A stretch of 5,744 nucleotides of DNA from Ruminococcus flavefaciens (GTDB lineage Bacteria; Bacillota; Clostridia; Oscillospirales; Ruminococcaceae): positions 1-5,744 of the forward strand of contig DEBW01000055.1 of the NCBI GenBank assembly GCA_002348905.1. Direction: 5' to 3'. The notes under the pieces were generated by a model. That model worked only from the letters and a program-made list of their open reading frames with translations. It searched no databases and was not told where the DNA came from. The stretch's first letter is position 1. Each line of letters starts with the position of its first letter. Below, piece by piece: positions 1-5,739 of the stretch. The translations under genes were made by a program, and so were the position numbers.

Positions 1-69
1 CTGTCCCACACCCTGCCAAAGGCGCTGCCTTTGGAATCCGGCAGGGAGCAAGCGGCTCCCTGCACCCAC
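1..69 (+). repeat. Structured intergenic repeat, left copy (two hairpins)
   Basis: This stretch matches the reverse complement of 5674-5739: 44 of the first 47 bases are identical, and the last ten (58-67) match again after a 2-base length difference. It folds into hairpin 16-34 (CCAAAGGC / loop GCT / GCCTTTGG) and hairpin 41-63 (GCAGGGAGC / loop AAGCG / GCTCCCTGC). CCCTGCC at 11-17 can also pair with GGCAGGG at 40-46, so alternative folds compete. It contains no open reading frame and lies upstream of the first promoter. The copy may extend beyond the window edge. I infer a dispersed, possibly mobile or transcript-end element; its function is not known to me. Confidence 0.8.
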
Positions 70-89
70 GCAATATAAAGTTACAGGTA

Positions 90-118
90 TTGACTTTACA
101 GCGATAATATGTTATCAT
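90..118 (+). promoter_or_regulatory. Predicted sigma-A promoter of the ECF S-component gene
   Basis: A TTGACT -35 box (90-95) is followed after exactly 17 bases by a TATCAT -10 box (113-118). This predicts a transcript start near 125 and a leader of about 60 bases before the ATG at 185. The predicted start falls inside the perfect palindrome 122-139. Confidence 0.65.
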
Positions 119-121
119 ATC

Positions 122-139
122 ATTGCTTTTAAAAGCAAT
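122..139. promoter_or_regulatory. 18-bp perfect palindrome at the predicted transcript start; possible operator
   Basis: ATTGCTTTTAAAAGCAAT is a perfect inverted repeat with no spacer. It begins four bases after the -10 box and covers the predicted start site. That position fits a dimeric repressor binding site, but a short AT-rich palindrome can also arise by chance. No regulator gene is in the window. Confidence 0.35.
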
Positions 140-142
140 ATG

Positions 143-172
143 TGTTGTATCCTCGTATGAGGAACGATAACA
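143..172 (+). promoter_or_regulatory. Leader hairpin abutting the ribosome binding site
   Basis: TGTTGT (143-148) can pair with ATAACA (167-172, one G-T pair). Above a small internal bulge, TCCTC (150-154) pairs with GAGGA (159-163) across a GTAT loop. The stem ends at the base before GGAGG (173-177), and the TCCTC strand is itself complementary to that GGAGG. It could therefore in principle sequester the ribosome binding site. No known riboswitch core was recognised, so a regulatory role is conjecture. Confidence 0.3.
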
Positions 173-184
173 GGAGGAAAAGAT

Positions 185-1063
185 ATGAAAAAGAAATTTG
201 ACACAAAATCACTCGTGCTTCTTGGTCTGCTGACGGCGATAGTGCTGATATTCTCCATGACACCTATAGGAAGCATACCGGTAGGACCGTTGTCTATCAC
301 TCTCAACATAATACCTATAGCGATCGCAGGTATGACTTTTGGTCCGTGGGGAGGTCTTATCATAGGCACAGTCTTCGGAATATTCAGCTTTTTGCAGTGC
401 TACGGCATAGGTCAGCCAAGTGCTATGGGAGCAACTCTTGCAGCTATAAACCCTGTACTTGCGTGTGTACAGAGAGTAGTCCCAAGAGCACTTGATGGTC
501 TGCTGGTCGGATTAATATACAAGGGCGTTACAAAGCTTAAATCAAAACGTGCATATTACGCCATAGCCGGCGTTGTGACCTCGCTTTTCGGAACAGCATT
601 GTTTCTTTCGGTAATGCAGTTCATATTCTCGCACAAGGTAATAGGTGAGGACGGCACGACTTCATGGGTTCGTGACAAGGCAATGGAGGACTTTGTTACT
701 TCCGGCGGACTTTTCGCATATGTATGCATCATAACAGCACTCCTGCTTTTCTGTATAGGTTATCTGCTTGTAAGCGGAAAAAAACTTACACGTATGCAGG
801 TTTCAGCGGCAGTTACAGGCTTTTGCTCGGCGCTTTTCAATACGATATTCTTTATGTCGGCACTTGTTTTGCTTTTTGGAAATACCGATTATGTAAGAGG
901 TCTTATCGACGACAAGGGAAACGGAAATGTACTGCTTTTCGTAGTGGTATTAGTCGGAGTGAATGCCCTCTTTGAAATGGTAGTTTGTACCATAGTTACT
1001 ACAGGTGTAGGCTCGGCACTCAATAAAGCCAAGCTTATCGAAGGTCCGAAGGGCGAAGAATGA
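185..1063 (+). CDS. ECF transporter S component (vitamin-type substrate-binding membrane subunit), enlarged
   Basis: This is an integral membrane protein of 292 residues, predicted to capture a vitamin-like substrate and pass it through a shared EcfA-EcfA'-EcfT module, none of which is encoded here. The ATG is set by GGAGG at 173-177, seven bases upstream. The N-terminal half is typical of the family: a first helix at about 9-25 with a GxxxA pair (G14, A18) where S components usually carry AxxxA for EcfT contact, then TPIGSIPVGPLSITL (26-40), the AGMTFGPWGG turn (48-57), and INPVLACVQRVVPRALDGLL (88-107). The TPxGxIPxGP and NPxxxxxxRxxxG patterns resemble pantothenate-type (PanT) S components best, but the substrate is not certain. 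Ordinary S components have about six helices and 170-200 residues; this one has about eight helices, with roughly 80 extra residues (about 120-200). Helix 128-149 resembles helix 211-232 (GxxxxLFxTxxFxSxxxxxF in both), which suggests an internal duplication. It is a single-gene unit with its own promoter and terminator. Confidence 0.85.
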   Translation: MKKKFDTKSLVLLGLLTAIVLIFSMTPIGSIPVGPLSITLNIIPIAIAGMTFGPWGGLIIGTVFGIFSFLQCYGIGQPSAMGATLAAINPVLACVQRVVPRALDGLLVGLIYKGVTKLKSKRAYYAIAGVVTSLFGTALFLSVMQFIFSHKVIGEDGTTSWVRDKAMEDFVTSGGLFAYVCIITALLLFCIGYLLVSGKKLTRMQVSAAVTGFCSALFNTIFFMSALVLLFGNTDYVRGLIDDKGNGNVLLFVVVLVGVNALFEMVVCTIVTTGVGSALNKAKLIEGPKGEE

Positions 1064-1067
1064 TATC

Positions 1068-1098
1068 AGGGGCGCACGATATGTGCGCCCTTTGTTTA
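1068..1098 (+). terminator. Rho-independent terminator after the ECF S-component gene
   Basis: GGGCGCAC (1070-1077) pairs perfectly with GTGCGCCC (1083-1090) around a GATAT loop, followed by the T-rich tail TTTGTTTAT. It starts a few bases after the TGA at 1061-1063 and separates this gene from the next promoter. Confidence 0.9.
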
Positions 1099-1140
1099 TA
1101 CAGTCGATATGAACAAAATGTTAATTGTGCAGATGTGGTA

Positions 1141-1169
1141 TTGATACTTGCAGATTTTGGATATATAAT
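1141..1169 (+). promoter_or_regulatory. Predicted sigma-A promoter of the cohesin-like/dockerin gene
   Basis: TTGATA (1141-1146) and a perfect TATAAT (1164-1169) are separated by 17 bases. Transcription would start near 1176, giving a short leader of about 35 bases. A second TATAAT lies at 1175-1180 but has no well-spaced -35 box. Confidence 0.75.
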
Positions 1170-1194
1170 AAATGTATAATTGATTCTTTGGTGC

Positions 1195-1201
1195 GAGGAG
1201 G
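1195..1201 (+). promoter_or_regulatory. Ribosome binding site fixing the start at 1210
   Basis: GAGGAGG sits eight bases before the ATG at 1210. A longer reading from TTG at 1180 would put this site inside the coding region, would start almost at the predicted transcript 5' end, and would add ten residues in front of an otherwise clean signal peptide. The ATG at 1210 is therefore preferred. Confidence 0.85.
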
Positions 1202-1209
1202 TCGATATT

Positions 1210-2232
1210 ATGAAAAAGTTTTTATCATTATTGCTTGGCGGAGTTCTCAGCATTTCATCTATGGTTTCCGCAGGTACTTCTGCAATTGCTGCTGATACTG
1301 ATGAGACCGGAGGTTTTACTTTAGAGGAGGTCGAAGCTTCTGAGATAAAGCCTGTGCTTTCTGTTTCAGTTGATGATGTAAAAGGCGGAAAGGTTTTTGA
1401 TCTTGCAGATGCTGCCGGAAAGAAAGTCCACGTAAAACTGGATGTAAAAGGTGCGGATAAGAAGTACTGTTCCACGCAGATATGGTTTTTTTATGATGCG
1501 TCACTTAAAATTGAGATGAATCAGTTCGGAGAGCTTGACATAGAAAAAGGAAATGCGCTGAAAGGGCTGTCCGGAAGTTTTCCCGAAGCGGTCGATGCAA
1601 AAGAAGCTGACGGCAGAGCAATGAACGGTCTGTTTTTAAGCTCTATGGGAAAGGGAGACTACGGTCTTGACGGAACTATGTGGGAGTTTGACCTCGTTGT
1701 TCCGGCTGACGCAAAGGCAGGAGACATATTCCCGATAGATATAAGGTATAACTACGGGAGAGGGTACGGCTTGTTCATAAATAATATTTCCGACAAAAAA
1801 GGCGAGCTGATGAGCGCCTACGCCTTTACAAAGGGAATATACAACAAGACGTATAACAATAATTTTACAGCTTCTGCCGAAAATACAGAAAAATGTCCGG
1901 CTCTTGCAGTCATAGACAAAAGTTATGATGCGTATATCGCAATTGCAGGCGGTCAGCCGGCGGTAACTGCAACGACTGTTACAACTTCAACAAAGTCCGC
2001 AGATAAGCTGTTTTACGGCGATGCCAATACTGACGGCAAAGTATCGGTAGCCGATGCAGTAGCAATACTCCAGCACCTCGGAAACCGTGACAGATACGGC
2101 TTGAAAGGGCAGGGGCTTGTCAATGCTGATGTTGACGGAAATGCAGGCATAACCGGAAAAGATGCTCTCGTTATACAGCAGGTAGATGCCGGACTTATCA
2201 AGGCTGAGGAATTGCCGGTAAGGGCACGTTGA
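1210..2232 (+). CDS. Secreted cohesin-like domain plus dockerin protein; candidate adaptor scaffoldin
   Basis: The 340-residue product starts with a Sec signal peptide: MKK, a hydrophobic core at 4-19, and an AIA-A or IAA-D cleavage site at about 27-28. Residues 48-247 look like a cohesin-type beta sandwich, with LSVSV (50-54), KKVHVKLDV (71-79), IWFFYDASLKIE (91-102), a FDLVVPADAKAGDIFPIDI stretch (160-178), and a closing AYIAIAGG (241-248). At about 200 residues it is longer than the usual 140-150, so this assignment is moderate. A Thr-rich linker (about 251-262) leads to a clear dockerin (about 266-336). Its first calcium loop is D271-N273-D275-G276-K277-S279-D282. The second is D307-D309-N311-T315-D318, with Ala instead of the usual Gly at loop position 6. 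The positions usually used for cohesin recognition (10-11 of each loop) differ, V280-A281 versus G316-K317. A protein joining a cohesin to a dockerin would plug into one scaffold and carry another partner, as ScaC does in Ruminococcus flavefaciens; that role is inferred. If the sandwich is not a cohesin, this is a dockerin-borne protein of unknown binding function. Confidence 0.85.
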   Translation: MKKFLSLLLGGVLSISSMVSAGTSAIAADTDETGGFTLEEVEASEIKPVLSVSVDDVKGGKVFDLADAAGKKVHVKLDVKGADKKYCSTQIWFFYDASLKIEMNQFGELDIEKGNALKGLSGSFPEAVDAKEADGRAMNGLFLSSMGKGDYGLDGTMWEFDLVVPADAKAGDIFPIDIRYNYGRGYGLFINNISDKKGELMSAYAFTKGIYNKTYNNNFTASAENTEKCPALAVIDKSYDAYIAIAGGQPAVTATTVTTSTKSADKLFYGDANTDGKVSVADAVAILQHLGNRDRYGLKGQGLVNADVDGNAGITGKDALVIQQVDAGLIKAEELPVRAR

Positions 2233-2244
2233 TTCTTTTAAATA

Positions 2245-2395
2245 AAAATTATCGGATGACAAATGCTCGTCCGTTTATTTTGTTGAAAAAGTATAATTTA
2301 CTCAAAATTGCAACACGGACGGCGAATCGCCGTCCCTACAATTGGAAATTTACCGTTGTTTTTGTAGGGACGACCATTGGTCGTCCGCTAATTTT
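2245..2395. repeat. MITE-like palindromic repeat element with inverted ends and an internal copy
   Basis: Three related palindromic modules lie between the dockerin gene and polA. The outer pair, 2245-2273 and the reverse complement of 2367-2395, match at 24 of 29 positions and both begin AAAATTA. An internal module, 2316-2340, matches the reverse complement of 2363-2387 at 21 of 25. Modules 2317-2335 and 2368-2386 are each perfect 9-bp palindromes around one central base. Between these two, all four differences are compensatory: pair 2322-2330 is G-C where 2373-2381 is A-T, and pair 2324-2328 is G-C where 2375-2379 is C-G. There is no coding capacity and no clear target-site duplication. It is probably a non-autonomous mobile repeat or a remnant of one. 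Confidence 0.75.
2253..2284 (+). terminator. Candidate terminator after the dockerin gene, formed by a repeat module
   Basis: CGGATGA (2253-2259) pairs with TCGTCCG (2267-2273), including one T-G pair, around a 7-base loop. The run TTTATTTTG follows. It lies about 20 bases after the stop codon and is the only reasonable terminator for the upstream gene. The hairpin belongs to the surrounding palindromic repeat, so the terminator role may be incidental. Confidence 0.4.
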
Positions 2396-2428
2396 ACTGC
2401 AAATATTATGTTTACTGACAGACTGATT

Positions 2429-2459
2429 GTACAACTGTTGGCTGTACGTTTTATTTTTG
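2429..2459 (+). terminator. Weak terminator-like hairpin upstream of polA
   Basis: GTACA (2429-2433) can pair with TGTAC (2443-2447) around a 9-base loop, followed by GTTTTATTTTTG. The stem is only five base pairs, so this is a weak call. The rest of 2396-2528 is AT-rich and I see no gene or other site in it. Confidence 0.2.
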
Positions 2460-2528
2460 AATGAATCAAAACAAATTAATATTTCTAACCAATAAAATTG
2501 AATCCTATGGATTTCTATTTTTCAGTGC

Positions 2529-2557
2529 TTGAAAAAGTGCCTGTAATGTGTTATAAT
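2529..2557 (+). promoter_or_regulatory. Predicted polA promoter with extended -10
   Basis: TTGAAA (2529-2534), a 17-base spacer and a perfect TATAAT (2552-2557) preceded by TGT (2549-2551) form an extended -10 promoter. Transcription would start near 2564, about 30 bases before the polA ATG. It likely serves both polA and the acetyltransferase gene. Confidence 0.8.
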
Positions 2558-2595
2558 AATATTTGTATGCATTTTGAAATGAAAGGGAGCTGCCT

Positions 2596-5133
2596 ATGAA
2601 ACTTCTTGCAATAGACGGAAACAGTATCCTTAACCGTGCATTTTACGGTATAAAGCTGCTTTCCAATAAAAAAGGCGTATTCACGAATGCTATTTTCGGC
2701 TTTATGAATATCTACATGAAAAATTTCGACGACGTAAAGCCGGATGCTGTAGCTGTGGCTTTTGACCTGAAAGCGCCGACTTTCCGTCATAAGGCTGCCG
2801 AATACTACAAAGCCAACAGAAAGGGTATGCCTGAGGAGCTTGCCCAGCAGCTTCCGCTTATAAAGGAGCTTCTGACACTTCTCGGAATAAAGGTAGTGGA
2901 GTGCGAGGGATACGAGGCTGACGATATCTTAGGTACTCTCTCAAAGGCTTGCAGCAACAGCAATAACGAGTGCTATGTGCTGACTGGCGACCGTGACAGC
3001 TTGCAGCTTATCGACGATAAGGTGACAGTCCTTCTCGCTACGAACAAGGAGACTATACACTACACTCCTGAGCGATTCAGAGATGACTACGGCTTTGAGC
3101 CGATACGCCTGATAGACCTTAAAGCGCTTATGGGCGATACTTCCGACAATATCCCCGGAGTTAAGGGCATAGGCGAAAAGACGGCTTCAAACCTTATAAA
3201 GGAGTTCGGCACTCTTGAAGGTGTCTACGCCGGTTATGCAGATTCCGGACTTACAAAGGGCGTGAAAGCCAAGCTTGCAGACGGAGAAGCTTCTGCAAAG
3301 GAGAGCAAGTGGCTTGCGACGATAGTGCGTGATGCTCCGATAAATACAACACTTGATGATTACCTCATCGGCGAGCCTGATACTGCCGGAGTGAGCCGTC
3401 TGCTGACTGAGCTTGAAATGTACAAGCTTCTTGATAAGCTCAATATTTCGGCATCTGAGAGCGAAGCAGCCGTGCCGGAGCAAGAGCAGGAAAAGTATGA
3501 GCCGATAGAAGTTACTGAATCCGCCCTTACTGAGGAAGCTATTGATAAATTTGAGAACGTGAGCTACCTTTTTGACGGCGAAAAGCTCATGGTACGCTGC
3601 GAAACTACAGTTTATACCACCTCTGACGAGGATATGATAAGCAGGTATTTTGCGTCAGACTGCGAGAAGATAACAAACGATGCAAAACCTCATTACCGCT
3701 GGGCGATGTCACACGGCGTAGAACTGAAAAATCTGAAAAGTGACCTCTCTATCTGCGGTTATCTGCTCAACAGTTCCGCATCTGATTACACTATCGAAAA
3801 ACTCTGCGCTGAGTACGGAGTACACTATTGCAGTGAAAACGGCGAATTTGCCGACCTTGTCTCCCTTGAAGGGATCGTGAAAAAACTCCGTGCGGAGATA
3901 GAAAAAGAGGGTATGACCTCGCTTCTTGAAAATATCGAGATGCCGCTCACGGAAGTTCTTGCTTCTATGGAGCATTTTGGCGTTAAGATAACTCAGGAGG
4001 GCGTTAAGGAGTTCGGCGTTGAGCTTACTGAGATGATAGAGGAAACTCAGCAAATGGTCTATGACGATGCCGGACACGAGTTTAATATAGCTTCCCCGAA
4101 ACAGCTTGGTACAGTCCTCTTTGAGGAGCTTGGACTTCCTGCAAAGAAAAAGACAAAGAGCGGTTACTCAACAAATGCTGAGGTACTGGAAGAACTGCGA
4201 AATCAGTCGCCGATAGTGGACAATGTCCTGAAATACCGCCAGTATACCAAACTCAATTCGACCTATGTTGTCGGACTTCTCGACAAAGTTGCCGCTGACG
4301 GCAGGATACACACCTGTTTCAAGCAGACTGAAACTCGTACAGGACGTATTTCTTCCACTGAGCCGAATGTACAGAATATTCCAGTCCGTACAGAACTTGG
4401 CTCGCAGATGCGAAAATTCTTCATTGCTGACGAGGGAAAAGTCCTCATAGATGCCGACTACAGCCAGATAGAGCTGAGAGTAATGGCTCACCTCTGCGGC
4501 GACAAGAATATGATAGAAGCCTTCAACTCCGGCGAGGACATCCATACCTCAACGGCTTCACAGGTTTTTGATATGCCGGCTATAATGGTCACTCCCGAAA
4601 TGAGAAGTGCTGCTAAGGCTGTAAATTTCGGCATAATCTACGGTATCGGAGCATTTTCGCTCTCTAAGGATATCAATACTTCTGTTGCACAGGCTAAGAA
4701 ATATATAGCAGATTATCTTGCGAAGTACCCGAAAGTCAACAAGTTCATGGAAGATACTGTTGACGATGCGATAAAAACAGGCTCAGTCACAACCATGTTC
4801 GGGCGCAAGCGCCGTATACCTGAGCTTTCATCTTCAAATAAGATGTTACAGGCTGCCGGAAAGCGTATAGCCATGAATACTCCGGTGCAGGGGACTGCTG
4901 CCGACCTGATAAAGATAGCTATGATAAACGTTTATCGCCGTCTTAAAGCTGAAAACCTCAATGCAGAGCTTATCTTGCAGGTACACGATGAACTTATCAT
5001 AGAGTCTGATATTTCGTGCGCTGAACGTGCTGCTGAGATACTCAGAGAGGAAATGCAGGGTGTTTATGATATGAAAGTACCGCTTGCTGTGGACGTACAT
5101 TCCGGCAGCAGTTGGTATGATGCAAAGGGCTGA
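2596..5133 (+). CDS. polA: DNA polymerase I, proofreading domain inactive
   Basis: This is the family A DNA polymerase that removes RNA primers and fills gaps in Okazaki-fragment maturation and repair. The start has AAAGGGAG six bases upstream, and the 845 residues are close to the family norm. Residues 1 to about 285 form the 5'-3' flap nuclease, with metal-binding acidic residues visible at D7, D57, E107/D109/D110 (GYEADD), D132/D134 (TGDRD), D181 and D184 (MGDTSDNIPGVKGIGEKTA, 179-197). Residues about 300-435 sit where the 3'-5' exonuclease belongs but are shortened and lack the DxE motif; only fragments such as NDAK and the D383 region (KSDLSICGYLL) recall the fold, so proofreading is predicted absent, as in Bacillus-type enzymes. 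The polymerase part, 440-845, is intact: TGRISSTEPNVQNIP (582-596), motif A DYSQIELR with D621, motif B with R670, K674, F678 and Y682, and motif C QVHDEL (795-800) with D798 and E799. F678 is the residue associated with discrimination against dideoxynucleotides. It is followed after four bases by a RimI-type gene. Confidence 0.98.
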   Translation: MKLLAIDGNSILNRAFYGIKLLSNKKGVFTNAIFGFMNIYMKNFDDVKPDAVAVAFDLKAPTFRHKAAEYYKANRKGMPEELAQQLPLIKELLTLLGIKVVECEGYEADDILGTLSKACSNSNNECYVLTGDRDSLQLIDDKVTVLLATNKETIHYTPERFRDDYGFEPIRLIDLKALMGDTSDNIPGVKGIGEKTASNLIKEFGTLEGVYAGYADSGLTKGVKAKLADGEASAKESKWLATIVRDAPINTTLDDYLIGEPDTAGVSRLLTELEMYKLLDKLNISASESEAAVPEQEQEKYEPIEVTESALTEEAIDKFENVSYLFDGEKLMVRCETTVYTTSDEDMISRYFASDCEKITNDAKPHYRWAMSHGVELKNLKSDLSICGYLLNSSASDYTIEKLCAEYGVHYCSENGEFADLVSLEGIVKKLRAEIEKEGMTSLLENIEMPLTEVLASMEHFGVKITQEGVKEFGVELTEMIEETQQMVYDDAGHEFNIASPKQLGTVLFEELGLPAKKKTKSGYSTNAEVLEELRNQSPIVDNVLKYRQYTKLNSTYVVGLLDKVAADGRIHTCFKQTETRTGRISSTEPNVQNIPVRTELGSQMRKFFIADEGKVLIDADYSQIELRVMAHLCGDKNMIEAFNSGEDIHTSTASQVFDMPAIMVTPEMRSAAKAVNFGIIYGIGAFSLSKDINTSVAQAKKYIADYLAKYPKVNKFMEDTVDDAIKTGSVTTMFGRKRRIPELSSSNKMLQAAGKRIAMNTPVQGTAADLIKIAMINVYRRLKAENLNAELILQVHDELIIESDISCAERAAEILREEMQGVYDMKVPLAVDVHSGSSWYDAKG

Positions 5134-5137
5134 TGCT

Positions 5138-5584
5138 ATGGAGATAATCAGAGTTAAAGGTGATTCTCCGCCGGAAGTTTTTGAAAAAATGTCGGCGATA
5201 GACATTGCGTGTATCGGAAGCGAAGGCTGGTCTGCTGAGGCTTTCTGCGAAGAAGCCTGCCAGCCGGACGGAATAGTGCTTGCAGCTTTTATGGATGAGG
5301 TCATGGCTGGTATACTTGTCGGATTTACTGCTTCTGATACCGGTGAGATACTTTCAGTTGCGACAGCTCAGGAATTTCGCAGAAAAGGTGTTGCAAGAGC
5401 GCTTATGACGGAATTTTTCAGACTTGTTCCTGCTGAGACTGAGAATATCGCTCTTGAAGTCAGACAGTCAAATGCTTCTGCAATAAAGCTTTATGAGAGT
5501 TTCGAATTTGAAAAAGCAGGCGTAAGAAAGAGACTTTACCGTGATCCTGTTGAAGATGCAGACGTTATGGTAAAGAAGCTGTGA
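5138..5584 (+). CDS. rimI: GNAT family N-acetyltransferase, RimI-like
   Basis: This 148-residue cytosolic protein matches RimI in length. RimI acetylates the N-terminal alanine of ribosomal protein S18 using acetyl-CoA; related GNATs modify other N-termini. The acetyl-CoA motif is seen at about 70-90 (EILSVATAQEFRRKGVARAL), with the pyrophosphate-binding turn at R81-R82-K83-G84-V85-A86. The C-terminal RimI signature follows: LEVRQSNASAIKLYESFEF (106-124), with Glu107 at the position of the RimI catalytic-type acid, Y119, Y134 after the RKR run, and EDADVM (139-144) near the end. The usual GF after the LYE segment is EF here (E123), an unusual substitution. The ATG at 5138 is chosen because AAAGGG (5124-5129), inside the end of polA, lies eight bases upstream; a TTG start at 5084 would overlap polA by 50 bases without a site. 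The 4-base gap to the polA stop suggests co-transcription and translational coupling. The GNAT fold is certain; the exact target is inferred. Confidence 0.88.
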   Translation: MEIIRVKGDSPPEVFEKMSAIDIACIGSEGWSAEAFCEEACQPDGIVLAAFMDEVMAGILVGFTASDTGEILSVATAQEFRRKGVARALMTEFFRLVPAETENIALEVRQSNASAIKLYESFEFEKAGVRKRLYRDPVEDADVMVKKL

Positions 5585-5585
5585 G

Positions 5586-5627
5586 AAATCAGATTTAAGA
5601 ACTCAGATCTCAGAACTCAGAGCGCAG
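5586..5627 (+). repeat. Degenerate 7-bp tandem repeat, six units
   Basis: Directly after the acetyltransferase stop codon, six consecutive heptamers read AAATCAG, ATTTAAG, AACTCAG, ATCTCAG, AACTCAG and AGCGCAG. They fit an A-A/T-CTCAG consensus with 0-3 mismatches each. The best-conserved part is the 10-base word AGAACTCAGA, present at 5598-5607 and 5612-5621. It is non-coding. Such arrays usually arise by replication slippage; no function is evident. Confidence 0.7.
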
Positions 5628-5673
5628 AGGTATTGCCGCTAAATAAATCAGTTGCGTAAAATACACAGAATTC

Positions 5674-5739
5674 GGGGTGCAGGGGACTGCGTTCCCTGCC
5701 GGAGTCCAGAGGCAGCGCCTCTGGCAGGGTGTGGGACAG
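5674..5739 (-). repeat. Structured intergenic repeat, right copy (inverted relative to the left end)
   Basis: This is the reverse-complement counterpart of 1-69. Hairpin 5706-5724 is CCAGAGGC / AGC / GCCTCTGG, and hairpin 5679-5699 pairs GCAGGG with CCCTGC, extended by three inner pairs. CCCTGCC (5694-5700) can instead pair with GGCAGGG (5723-5729). The main stem difference from the left copy is compensatory: G5709-C5721 here, A19-T31 there. It lies downstream of the acetyltransferase gene, where the folded transcript could mark a transcript end, but it has no T-tract, so a classical terminator is not supported. Confidence 0.8.

Noticed and set aside
64..184. Riboswitch (folate, riboflavin, thiamine or cobalamin type) upstream of the ECF gene
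   Set aside because: The leader after the predicted start is only about 60 bases and contains none of the conserved cores of these classes that I can recognise.
1180..1209. TTG start ten codons upstream for the dockerin protein
   Set aside because: It would sit at the predicted transcript start and place the strong GAGGAGG site inside the gene. The ATG at 1210 gives a normal signal peptide and spacing.
1035..1475. Antisense open frame over the terminator and the start of the dockerin gene
   Set aside because: It crosses a strong terminator and promoter on the other strand, has low-complexity Ser/Thr/Pro-rich content from the reverse frame, and has no start signal.
2245..2395. CRISPR array in the intergenic palindromes
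   Set aside because: The copies are inverted rather than direct, the spacing is irregular, and there are no regular unique spacers.
2229..2426. Small + strand open frame of 65 codons between the dockerin gene and polA
   Set aside because: It overlaps the dockerin stop, runs through the palindromic repeat, has no ribosome binding site, and its translation resembles no protein I recognise.
5084..5137. TTG start for the acetyltransferase inside polA
   Set aside because: No ribosome binding site precedes it, and the 18 added residues are just polA in another frame. The ATG at 5138 gives the usual RimI length.
4846..5304. Antisense open frame across the polA-rimI junction
   Set aside because: It is a shadow of two well-supported genes, with no ribosome binding site or recognisable domain.
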